Assembly (NCBI RefSeq): GCF_001592735.1
Contig: NZ_LUKE01000001.1
Location: forward strand, 310,001-374,000
Reading direction: 5' to 3'
Length of the DNA: 64,000 bases
Source: Bdellovibrio bacteriovorus
Lineage (GTDB): Bacteria; Bdellovibrionota; Bdellovibrionia; Bdellovibrionales; Bdellovibrionaceae
The notes beneath the pieces are model-generated. The model ran no database searches. It saw only the letters and a list, made by a program, of their open reading frames with translations, and was not told where the DNA came from. Shown here one piece after another: positions 37,115 to 44,028 of this stretch. Position 1 is the first letter of the stretch. The number at the start of each line of letters is the position of its first letter. A program made the translations under genes and the position numbers.

Positions 37115-37528
37115 TTAATTAACTGCGCCCGATGACTTAACACCTGAAGCCTTCGTGACACACGAATTCTTGCCATCATCCAAGCCACGGAAGTAAGCAC
37201 GGGATAATTCGGCGCTCTTCATCGCGGCAGCTCCACAAGAGAATCGACAATCAACATCGCTTTTAGATTTATGTCCCAATCTCTCAGAACATAACGATGA
37301 GCATTTTTCTAGGAACGAATCACGCCACTGTTTATGCCCATCCCTGCTATCAACGACAGCATCGCAATTTGCGATTTCTTTTACGGCTTTGCGTATCGAT
37401 TGTGACGCAGGCCCAGAATAACTAAGTTCATTTGCTGGATCGAAATCACAGGCCACCGAACCCGCCAAAGAAGGAAGGCAAGAGAACAAGCTGTAACCTA
37501 GGACAGCTGCGACGATAAAGTTTTTCAT
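37115..37528 (-). CDS. Secreted cysteine-containing hypothetical protein, 137 aa
   Basis: There is a signal peptide (FIVAAVLGYSLFSCLPSLAG) and about eight further cysteines in the mature part (for example EKCSSLCSERLG and VDCRFSCGAAAM), suggesting disulfides. A pattern like AYFRGLDDGKNSC lies near the end. I do not recognise the family. It is one of three small secreted genes in a row on this strand. Confidence 0.6.
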   Translation of the reverse strand: MKNFIVAAVLGYSLFSCLPSLAGSVACDFDPANELSYSGPASQSIRKAVKEIANCDAVVDSRDGHKQWRDSFLEKCSSLCSERLGHKSKSDVDCRFSCGAAAMKSAELSRAYFRGLDDGKNSCVTKASGVKSSGAVN

Positions 37529-37637
37529 TTCTTAATGATAAAATTCAAGGAGTGCGAATACAAACCTCCAGATAACAACTGGACGGAAATCCAATCCTTG
37601 CCTTGCCCTGCACCGCAAAATCACGCTTGCTGAGGGG

Positions 37638-37997
37638 CTATTGGCATGTCACCTCGCCGGGATACCAAGTGCAACCTAGGCTTTGATACTTCAGACAGCG
37701 GTGTGCCCCGATGGTGCCTGCGATATTGCAGACATTATCAAAGGAAGCATTTCCGCCTTCATTCACACAGCGACCTGGATGCTGAATCGCCGTGCTTTGA
37801 ATCCAATTGCAACCCAGTGAATAATACCGACTGCAGCCTTGGGCGCCTGCAAGTTCACCCGCAACCTGGCAGGCGCGGTCATTCATTCGGTCACCGCTGT
37901 CATTGCGGCAAACTGAAATACACTGATTCTGAGCGAATGCCGTGAAGCCCGTGAGCGAAGCGGTTACAAAAAGCACTGACATTAAAAGAAATTTCAT
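37638..37997 (-). CDS. Small secreted protein with two tandem cysteine repeats
   Basis: There is a signal peptide (residues 1-22, ending FTAFA) and a ribosome site AGGAG at good spacing. The mature 97 residues are two related modules of about 40-45 residues: the first has ACQVAGELAGAQGCSRYYSL then GCNW, the second VCNIAGTIGAHRCLKYQSL then GCTW. Each has a conserved Cys triplet pattern. Duplicated disulfide modules are typical of small secreted adhesive or inhibitor proteins, but the function is unknown. A strong nested inverted repeat lies in its leader. Confidence 0.7.
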   Translation of the reverse strand: MKFLLMSVLFVTASLTGFTAFAQNQCISVCRNDSGDRMNDRACQVAGELAGAQGCSRYYSLGCNWIQSTAIQHPGRCVNEGGNASFDNVCNIAGTIGAHRCLKYQSLGCTWYPGEVTCQ

Positions 37998-38016
37998 ACT
38001 GGTCTCCTGAAAAAAT

Positions 38017-38091
38017 GATCCGTTGAAGCCCTAGCAAGCGGCGTGCCGACTAGCTTGGGCCCATAATGGCTCCATCTAACGACTTCGGATC
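38017..38091 (-). promoter_or_regulatory. Nested inverted repeat upstream of the 37638-37997 gene
   Basis: Five pairs nest around a centre: GATCCG/CGGATC (38017-38022 and 38086-38091), CGTT/AACG (38021-38024 and 38078-38081), AGCC/GGCT (38027-38030 and 38068-38071), CAAG/CTTG (38035-38038 and 38054-38057) and CGGC/GCCG (38039-38042 and 38045-38048). The first two pairs overlap, so both cannot form fully at once. It lies 20-94 bases upstream of the start. It resembles a recombination-type palindrome or a structured leader. Confidence 0.5.
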
Positions 38092-38122
38092 AGTATTTAT
38101 TTACTTCTAAACTTTTTTGCGA

Positions 38123-38542
38123 TCATTTGATTTTAGCAATACCGAAATCGACGTGGAATTGAGCGCAGTAAATAACCACCTGGTCGAATTTCGTAAGCTC
38201 CTCAGCCGATACAGGAAGCATGTACTCTTGCTCTCCCTTAAATGCTTTTAAAGTTTCAACTACAATCATCGGTGTCACTCCGCTAGAATCCCGCAGAACT
38301 ACGCGAAGGTCAGGTCCGTGTTGAGTTTCAAAATTTCTCGCGAATTTTAGATTAATTTTTCCCATCTTCTGGTCGATGGATAAATCACCGGTCGTGCGTT
38401 TTGCCCCGACGGGCATGAACGAGCCGACATAGTTTTCATCGGAGATAGGACAGTTTTCCAGCCAGTCCTGATCGCAGGCCGGAGCCGCATAGGCCCCATT
38501 GCTTAGACAAACCCCTAAAATCAAAATTCCAAGTCGATTCAT
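38123..38542 (-). CDS. Secreted DM13-domain protein
   Basis: A protein of 139 residues with a signal peptide (LGILILGVCLSNGAYA) and AGGAGG before its ATG. The DM13 (electron-transfer DM13) features are present: the YVGSFMPVGAKRTTGDL start, LRVVLRDSSG in the middle and the closing VVIYCAQFHVDFGIAKI with its conserved Cys. DM13 domains occur in extracytoplasmic proteins and may take part in redox reactions. The gene is divergent from the LysR gene at 38779, so it is a candidate target of that regulator. Confidence 0.8.
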   Translation of the reverse strand: MNRLGILILGVCLSNGAYAAPACDQDWLENCPISDENYVGSFMPVGAKRTTGDLSIDQKMGKINLKFARNFETQHGPDLRVVLRDSSGVTPMIVVETLKAFKGEQEYMLPVSAEELTKFDQVVIYCAQFHVDFGIAKIK

Positions 38543-38632
38543 TCCATCCTCCTTTTTGCGCTTAAATACGCAAGTTGTTTATGGCTCGAAGATATTCTTG
38601 CTGAAAGCCTTCGTCTTCATTAAATATGCTTA

Positions 38633-38681
38633 CTTATCCGTTAAGATTTTCTAAATTATGTAAGCTTAACCGTTGGATAAG
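38633..38681. promoter_or_regulatory. Interrupted inverted repeat, candidate LysR-family operator
   Basis: CTTATCC (38633-38639) and GTTAAG (38640-38645) pair with CTTAAC (38665-38670) and GGATAAG (38675-38681), leaving a central AT-rich stretch and a 4-base interruption. The position between the divergent DM13 and LysR genes is that of a typical autoregulatory LysR site. The symmetry is seen; regulator binding is inferred. Confidence 0.55.
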
Positions 38682-38778
38682 AGAGCCTTGACTGGAAAAC
38701 TGTCCTAAAGGCGTTCATGCTTACGCGATGGAAACTTTAGTTTGTTGCGCAAGAGTAGGGCCCGTGCTAGTTGAAGGT

Positions 38779-39687
38779 ATGAAAAATGATCTTAACGTCG
38801 ACCAGATAAAAAAGCTTTGGATCTTAGATTTGATTATACAATCAGGAAGCCTGAAAGGGGCGGCGGCGAGAGCCAAAGTCTCACCATCAGCTATTTCACA
38901 GTCGCTCACGGCACTTGAAAAGAACGTGGGTAAATCTTTAATAATCAGAGACCGCGGCTCGATCCAGCCCACTCAAGATGCGCTGACAATATTGGAAGTG
39001 GTAAGGCCAGCCTTTGAGGTGTTCGAACGCTTAAGCGATTTAGGTAGTCAGCCCATTCCCCAAATGACATGGCTTAATTTTGGCACGTATGAAAGTATCG
39101 CAGTCGAAATTCTTCCTAGCCTTATTCACCGCTTGCGGGAGCGCATGCCGCAATTGAAACTGGGCTTGAGAATCAGTCGCACAGATCAGCTCCTCACGAT
39201 GGTCCGAAAGGGCGAACTTTGCTCAGCGCTGGTTACCGAGGTCGATGGACTGGAGAAATTCTATAGCGTCCCGATTTGCGAGGATCGTTTAGGCGTTTAT
39301 GTTTCAAAGCACCATCCGATTGCACAGCATGGATGGAAGGCGGTCGCGCAATTCGGCCTGGGATCACTAGCCCCGGGCAAGGACGGACTTCCCCGTTACT
39401 ACCAAAAATTCATGAGAAAAATTGATGCCGCAAAGCCAACGGTGTTAAGTGAAAGTTTTGAAACGCTTCGGGCTGCCACGATAAGTGGCGCTATCGCGTC
39501 GGTTCTTCCAACCGGAGTTGCCCAAAGAACGGACGAGCTTCTTGAGATTACGCCTGAATCCGTAGATCCAAAACTTGGGAGGCACAAGATTTTCGTCGTC
39601 AGCCAGACAAACTGCGACAAAGAAGAGGCGGACTTTCTTGCTGCCGAATCAAAGCGGCTTTTAAAAAATAGAATATTGATATCCTAA
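38779..39687 (+). CDS. LysR-family transcriptional regulator
   Basis: A protein of 302 residues from the ATG at 38779 (an earlier ATG at 38728 adds 17 residues and may also be used). The winged helix-turn-helix is in the first 65 residues (IIQSGSLKGAAARAKVSPSA then ISQSLTALEKNVGKSL). A substrate-binding domain follows (about 95-295, with LRISRTDQLLTMVRKGELCS). The effector is unknown. It faces the DM13 gene across an inverted repeat, matching the usual arrangement in which a LysR protein controls itself and the divergent gene. Confidence 0.88.
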   Translation: MKNDLNVDQIKKLWILDLIIQSGSLKGAAARAKVSPSAISQSLTALEKNVGKSLIIRDRGSIQPTQDALTILEVVRPAFEVFERLSDLGSQPIPQMTWLNFGTYESIAVEILPSLIHRLRERMPQLKLGLRISRTDQLLTMVRKGELCSALVTEVDGLEKFYSVPICEDRLGVYVSKHHPIAQHGWKAVAQFGLGSLAPGKDGLPRYYQKFMRKIDAAKPTVLSESFETLRAATISGAIASVLPTGVAQRTDELLEITPESVDPKLGRHKIFVVSQTNCDKEEADFLAAESKRLLKNRILIS

Positions 39688-39810
39688 ACTTGAAAACCGA
39701 AAACCGCGTTGTTTTTGTGTCTCGCTATTGAATCCTCCGGACACACTGTTGGAGATCTATTTGTTAAGTTCTCTTGTTTTATGTGAATTGAGCGGGTAAA
39801 AATCCGGTCC

Positions 39811-40590
39811 ATGCAGAATCCTTTTCTTCAAGAGCTTAAAGACGCGCTGATACGAAAGAAAGAACAGAACCACAGGTACTCTCTGCGCGCTTTTGCTCGG
39901 GATACAGGGTTGTCCGCTTCCATCTTAAGTAAAGTCTTATCTGGCAAAGCGCCTCTCACCCGCAGAGTGATCGAACTTATTTGCGAGCGTTTGGGCTATG
40001 AAGAACGCGAAACGCGACGTTGGGTGCAAAAGTGTCTTTTCCACGAAGATTTACGTCGCGGTTACGAAACTTTTGCCAGTGCTCATTTCACTCCCCTGCA
40101 GCACGACGAATATAAACTTGTCACCAACGTCGTGCACTTTGCCATCCTCGAGTGCATTAAACTTCCTATCTTCGATCATTCCCTCCAGTTTTTATCAGAG
40201 TATCTGGGCCTCTCGACAAATGAGGTTTCTGAAGCCGTCGAGCGTTTAAAAAAATTTAAATTTTTAGAAGTGGACCGCCATGGAGAGTTTCATGTCTTGA
40301 AAGGTGAGACCTCGGCCTTTTCAATCCCTCCGACGGACATCGGTGTCGCGCAAACCATGCAAAAAGATATTTTGATGCGCGCTTATCACGCCGTGGATGA
40401 CATCCCGATGGAAGAAAGATGCCAGTACTCCCTCATATGTTCGTTTGAATCTTCAAGAATTGATTATGTGCGGGAAAAATTACGCAAAGTCCTTATGGAG
40501 ATTAACGAGGAAAGCGCGCGATTACAGAGCGAATCAGACGATGTGTATTGCTTAAGCCTTTCTGCCTTTTCTTTACTTAAGAGGGATTAA
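39811..40590 (+). CDS. TIGR02147-family regulatory protein
   Basis: A protein of 259 residues with an N-terminal Cro-like helix-turn-helix (LRAFARDTGLSASILSKVLS) and a longer domain with the family pattern VVHFAILECIKLP and EAVERLKKFKFLEVD. TIGR02147 proteins are numerous in Bdellovibrio and Fibrobacter and of unknown role, often next to secreted protein genes. That is the case here: the stop overlaps the next ATG by one base, and two secreted proteins follow in the same operon, presumably as its regulated or coexpressed targets. Confidence 0.88.
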   Translation: MQNPFLQELKDALIRKKEQNHRYSLRAFARDTGLSASILSKVLSGKAPLTRRVIELICERLGYEERETRRWVQKCLFHEDLRRGYETFASAHFTPLQHDEYKLVTNVVHFAILECIKLPIFDHSLQFLSEYLGLSTNEVSEAVERLKKFKFLEVDRHGEFHVLKGETSAFSIPPTDIGVAQTMQKDILMRAYHAVDDIPMEERCQYSLICSFESSRIDYVREKLRKVLMEINEESARLQSESDDVYCLSLSAFSLLKRD

Positions 40591-41261
40591 TGAAAAATAA
40601 AGTGAGGGCCGGATTTTTCTTTTTAATTTTGCTGACGGGACAAGGAGCTTTCGCGCAGGCCCCAGAATGGGGGGACCGTTCTTACGCCGTGGTGGAGCAT
40701 TTTAAATATATTGCAGATAACTTGGCCCAAGCCGTAGAGCGCGCCGATTCTAAGTCCCTTCCCTTTGAAAATTTCAAAACTAAATTTGCCTCGGTACTCG
40801 CCAGTTACGAAGTCACGGCATCTCCCCTGGTGTTCTTGCCAATACCTGGACGCCCTGACACACGACGGATCGTCGATGCACTTAATTATACCGACGAAAA
40901 TGGAGTTCACCGAATCGAAGTTTCTTTGCAACGATGGCGTTCCATGAGCAACCAGCAAAAGGTTGGCTTGGTTCTTCATGAGATGTTGCCCGGCCTGGGC
41001 ATTAAAGACCGCGATTATTCTAATACCGTCCTTTTGCTCAATCTTCTTCAACCTTGGTTTCCCGAAGAAGAACTGAGGCTAAAGACGATCGGTGCGCTGA
41101 TGCGTGACTGCGATGAGGACTCGCAAACACTGCTGGATGTGTTGTACAGCGGTGACGAAGAAAATCGGCAACAATACCTAAATTATGCAGTTTCATTAGA
41201 ATGTGAGCGGGCCGCATCGCAAGTGACGATGATGCCCCTTCGGTACACGGCGAAGGAATAA
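40590..41261 (+). CDS. Secreted protein with an HE motif, downstream of TIGR02147 regulator
   Basis: A protein of 223 residues with a signal peptide (FFFLILLTGQGAFAQA) and GAGGG before the ATG. The core motif VGLVLHEMLPGLGIKDRDYS contains an HE pair of the kind found in many small secreted proteins of these bacteria. The N-terminal region is similar in layout to the following gene. The function is unknown; the HE may be part of a metal site but a full HExxH is not present. Starting by one-base overlap with the regulator, it is translationally coupled. Confidence 0.72.
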   Translation: MKNKVRAGFFFLILLTGQGAFAQAPEWGDRSYAVVEHFKYIADNLAQAVERADSKSLPFENFKTKFASVLASYEVTASPLVFLPIPGRPDTRRIVDALNYTDENGVHRIEVSLQRWRSMSNQQKVGLVLHEMLPGLGIKDRDYSNTVLLLNLLQPWFPEEELRLKTIGALMRDCDEDSQTLLDVLYSGDEENRQQYLNYAVSLECERAASQVTMMPLRYTAKE

Positions 41262-41264
41262 AAA

Positions 41265-41735
41265 GTGAGCAAATTTTTATTGATGTTGATTTTAATATTA
41301 GGATTCAGTGCTCAGACCTATGGCGTGACCGTAGAAGGACATGTGGCCTACGGAGGCGATGTGGAAGACCTGGAGTTGTCCTTAAGTTTTCATGACCTGT
41401 TAAATACTTTAAAAAAATCCTCCGAAGCGATGGCATTAGCCCCGCAGATTTCAAGAGCCGATACCAAAAAGTTGATCGTGGTTTTTAATGGACGTCCCAA
41501 CGGTCTTGAAAGATATCGTTTTAAAAAAAGAGTTTGGGTGGACTATGATATGTGGTCCCAGAGCGCTTCCCTTTCCAGACTTCATATTGTGATTATGAGC
41601 CTGCTGGATGCCTTGACGTTTGATGGACCCAAGAGTGAGGTCGCCTGTAAGTTGTTAGGCATTTTCTTAAGAGAACACTCGTCTCGTGAAGCCAATACAT
41701 TGGGTGCCATATACGTCCCCGCATGCGAGTGTTGA
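41265..41735 (+). CDS. Secreted protein, degenerate paralogue of the upstream gene
   Basis: A protein of 156 residues starting at GTG three bases after the upstream stop. It has a signal peptide (FLLMLILILGFSAQTYG). The region RFKKRVWVDYDMWSQSASLS followed by LHIVIMSLLDALTFD aligns by eye with the neighbour's segment RWRSMSNQQKVGLVLHEML, but HE is replaced by SL/LD. It looks like a paralogue that has lost the putative metal-site residues, and it is shorter. No other motif is visible. Confidence 0.65.
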   Translation: MSKFLLMLILILGFSAQTYGVTVEGHVAYGGDVEDLELSLSFHDLLNTLKKSSEAMALAPQISRADTKKLIVVFNGRPNGLERYRFKKRVWVDYDMWSQSASLSRLHIVIMSLLDALTFDGPKSEVACKLLGIFLREHSSREANTLGAIYVPACEC

Positions 41736-41853
41736 CGAAAAATCGATCGGCGCTCAACGGATCTTCGCTTGATGAGTGATTCATGACGTTCCTTTTTATG
41801 ATCCGCTGTTAATATTTCTTTAAGGAATTAAATTTTCTTGAAGGAATGTTTCG

Positions 41854-42546
41854 GTGCCAAAGTTTAGTTCTCCTGCGGAATCAAAATCGGAAAAAATATA
41901 TTTGGTCGAAGCAGACGGTTCGGCTACAAACTCATTAGTGCATTCAGTTGCAGGATACCCCATCATCCCGATCGTCAAAGACCATTTTTCTTTCAATGCC
42001 TACGATACTTTTCATTTAACCTTGGTCCCTTACACTAGCGAAAAAGATTTCTTAGAATTTTTAAACGGCTTTTCAAAAGAATACTTTCTGCCCATTTTTC
42101 CCATACTCGCTATTTTACCTCTCGGAAAAAATATTAGAGCTGATTTTTTAGATAAAATTATAAATGTCATAAATCTGTCTGATGATGCCGACACCCTAGA
42201 ACTGGAAGTCCGCCGGGCTTTAAAAATAGTCCACATCTTAAGAAGTGTCCCGCAAATCCTGCGCTTAGGGAATTTATCAGTGAATACCGAAAGCAAACGG
42301 GTTTTCATCAAAGATACCGAACTCAAGCTATTCAAAAAAGAATATCAACTGCTTTTAGAGTTGGCTCGAAGAAAAAATCAGGTGGTTCCTGTGGAAGAGT
42401 TGACATCCCTATTGTGGCCGAAGACCAGCGTTTCAGCGGGAAATCTGCCAACCCAGGTCTATAATCTAAAACAGAAGCTTAAAGATTTTTCCGGATGCCT
42501 GCAGACCATTCCCGGAGAGGGCGTGGTTCTTAAAACCGACAGCTGA
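41854..42546 (+). CDS. Winged-helix DNA-binding protein with pseudo-receiver N-terminus
   Basis: A protein of 230 residues starting at GTG with AAGGAA ahead. The C-terminal 100 residues are an OmpR/PhoB-type winged helix (ELKLFKKEYQLLLELARRKN then VVPVEELTSLLWP). The N-terminal part has receiver-like length and pattern (IYLVEADGSATNSL, an LPLGKNIRADFLDKI end), but the phospho-acceptor Asp is not visible; the matching place holds LTLVPYTS. It is probably an atypical response regulator that works without phosphorylation. It ends 9 bases from a convergent KH-domain gene. Confidence 0.78.
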   Translation: MPKFSSPAESKSEKIYLVEADGSATNSLVHSVAGYPIIPIVKDHFSFNAYDTFHLTLVPYTSEKDFLEFLNGFSKEYFLPIFPILAILPLGKNIRADFLDKIINVINLSDDADTLELEVRRALKIVHILRSVPQILRLGNLSVNTESKRVFIKDTELKLFKKEYQLLLELARRKNQVVPVEELTSLLWPKTSVSAGNLPTQVYNLKQKLKDFSGCLQTIPGEGVVLKTDS

Positions 42547-42555
42547 TGAGATTTG

Positions 42556-42879
42556 TTAAAAAAATCTTTCCTCGTCTTTAACCTTCACGATCGCCCTAAA
42601 ACCCTTCGCCGCGCACATGCCACTGACTAAGATGCGCAGGGCATTGATTGTCTGCCCGCGGGCCCCGAGCAGGCGGCCAAAATCGTTTTGCTGAAGATCG
42701 ACTTCAAAAACAGTTGTCTGCTCGCCTTGAGAAATTTCCACCGTCGCGGACTCTGGACATTTTAATAGGTGTTTAAAAATGATCTGCATCGCGGTTAAAA
42801 CATCGGACTTCACCTGCGTTTCGTCAGGTGTTTTATCTGCTCTTCGCTTACGTATGACAATCGCGGGTCCGGCGCTCAC
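42556..42879 (-). CDS. KH-domain RNA-binding protein
   Basis: A protein of 107 residues with a type II KH domain, GxxG in DFGRLLGARGQTINALR followed by GFRAIVKVKDEERFF. The N-terminus is basic (VIRKRRADK). I chose the GTG at 42879, five bases after AGGAG; a GTG at 42885 is too close to it. It is a KhpA-like protein extended at both ends. A close paralogue lies at 60743-61075. KhpA-type proteins bind RNA, often small RNAs; partner and targets are unknown here. Confidence 0.85.
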   Translation of the reverse strand: MSAGPAIVIRKRRADKTPDETQVKSDVLTAMQIIFKHLLKCPESATVEISQGEQTTVFEVDLQQNDFGRLLGARGQTINALRILVSGMCAAKGFRAIVKVKDEERFF

Positions 42880-42995
42880 CTTCACTCCTATTCACCAGAT
42901 CTATCGGAAATGGTTCAATAAGAAAATTCTAAACTTACTACGGATAGATGTCTCGTCCGACAAAATATTTCTTTCACTATGTGTTTCCCAGAACT

Positions 42996-43430
42996 CTATT
43001 CTAGATGAACATCATCAAGAAACTTTTTGATTAATATTCCGTGCATGGAGGATTCAGAGGAGTTTTTATGGGGCGCACTCTCTTTTAAATAAAACCACTT
43101 GAACATGTCTTTTTTAAACTGGCCGACATAATTTCTAATTGAATCCCAATTTTTTTGAGTTTCTCGAAGCTGAACCGAAAGCGAGTGAACGACTTTATAA
43201 AGATCATTTTTTTCTTTTCGTAATTCAGACATCTCTTTGCGCAACTCAAGATTTTCTTGAACTAGACGAAATACATAGGCTTCAATTTTTTTCTGACGTT
43301 CAAAATTCATCGCTACCTGGGCATTTCTAAGTGCTGGAAGGTTCACTCCCCGCAACAAGCGGTTTTCCTCTTCAAGGACCATCACCGAAGCTTCAAGATC
43401 AACGACTTTAAATCTTAAATCAGAAGACAT
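42996..43430 (-). CDS. Coiled-coil protein, last gene of the MotAB-FliG-like operon
   Basis: A protein of 144 residues, starting at the ATG at 43430 (11-base overlap with the upstream barrel gene). A long coiled coil covers about residues 8-105 (VLEEENRLLRGV, RLVQENLELRKEMSELRKEK). There is no signal peptide, so it is cytoplasmic. Homologues are not known to me. As the final gene of the operon 47880-42996, it may be a cytoplasmic element of the same machine, or a chaperone for it. A longer reading frame to 43529 would overlap the upstream gene further and is unlikely. Confidence 0.7.
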   Translation of the reverse strand: MSSDLRFKVVDLEASVMVLEEENRLLRGVNLPALRNAQVAMNFERQKKIEAYVFRLVQENLELRKEMSELRKEKNDLYKVVHSLSVQLRETQKNWDSIRNYVGQFKKDMFKWFYLKESAPHKNSSESSMHGILIKKFLDDVHLE

Positions 43431-44028
43431 AACCCAATCCCATCCACAAAAATGTTTCCGAAATTCGCACGCGAGAATCGGTGCTAGAAAGTGCAAAAAG
43501 GCTCGTGCAAAGCTCTGCATTGATTTCAAAATTGCGATTTAAACGGTGATCCCAACCAAGTCCAGCATTGATCACTCCATATTCGCCCGTAAACTTTTTA
43601 CTTTCATCGATGGTGAGGGGATCATCACCCAAATAAAACTGTCTTTTGCCGTAATGGGAGGTGAAATAAAAAGAGTTTTTCTGATAAAGGTCCAATTCGC
43701 CCCAAGACATCTTTTCTTTGACCTGGGTTCCTTCTCCCCACCAGTAGATGCGGCCCGCGATCTCATATCCCGAAACGGGCACCGTCCCAATATTCAAATC
43801 AAATTGTGCCTGATAGCCAAAGCCCACCGCTAAATAAGAGTTAAGAAAATGGAAAAACTGCAGATTAAATCCGCCGACAGACGGAGATCCCCCGCCTTGG
43901 TCCCCCTGATTTGCGAGCTGCCCAACCCCTGTTCTTAGAACAAGCTTGTTGGCATACTCAAACTCGCCCCTAGCAAAGGACAAAATAGGAACTGCTATCA
44001 ACAGGAAGGATAATGCTATCAACTTCAT
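43420..44028 (-). CDS. Probable outer-membrane beta-barrel protein in the MotAB-FliG-like operon
   Basis: A protein of 202 residues with a signal peptide (LIALSFLLIAVPILSFARG). The mature part alternates hydrophobic and polar residues and has aromatic ends (VGGFNLQFFHFLNSYLAVGF then GYQAQFDLNI; the last residue is Phe in GLGYVF), as in 8-strand OmpW/OmpX-like barrels. It starts inside the stop of the FliG-like gene (ATGA), so it is translationally coupled. An outer-membrane member fits a machine that spans the whole envelope. Confidence 0.75.
   Translation of the reverse strand: MKLIALSFLLIAVPILSFARGEFEYANKLVLRTGVGQLANQGDQGGGSPSVGGFNLQFFHFLNSYLAVGFGYQAQFDLNIGTVPVSGYEIAGRIYWWGEGTQVKEKMSWGELDLYQKNSFYFTSHYGKRQFYLGDDPLTIDESKKFTGEYGVINAGLGWDHRLNRNFEINAELCTSLFALSSTDSRVRISETFLWMGLGYVF

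Noticed and set aside
34184-38542. Integron cassette array
   Set aside because: The genes are in one direction with spacers, and a nested palindrome exists at 38017-38091, but no integrase is present and the core base order is GTT...AAC, opposite to attC. The GTTAGG-like bases at about 34986-35014 lack a paired second core.
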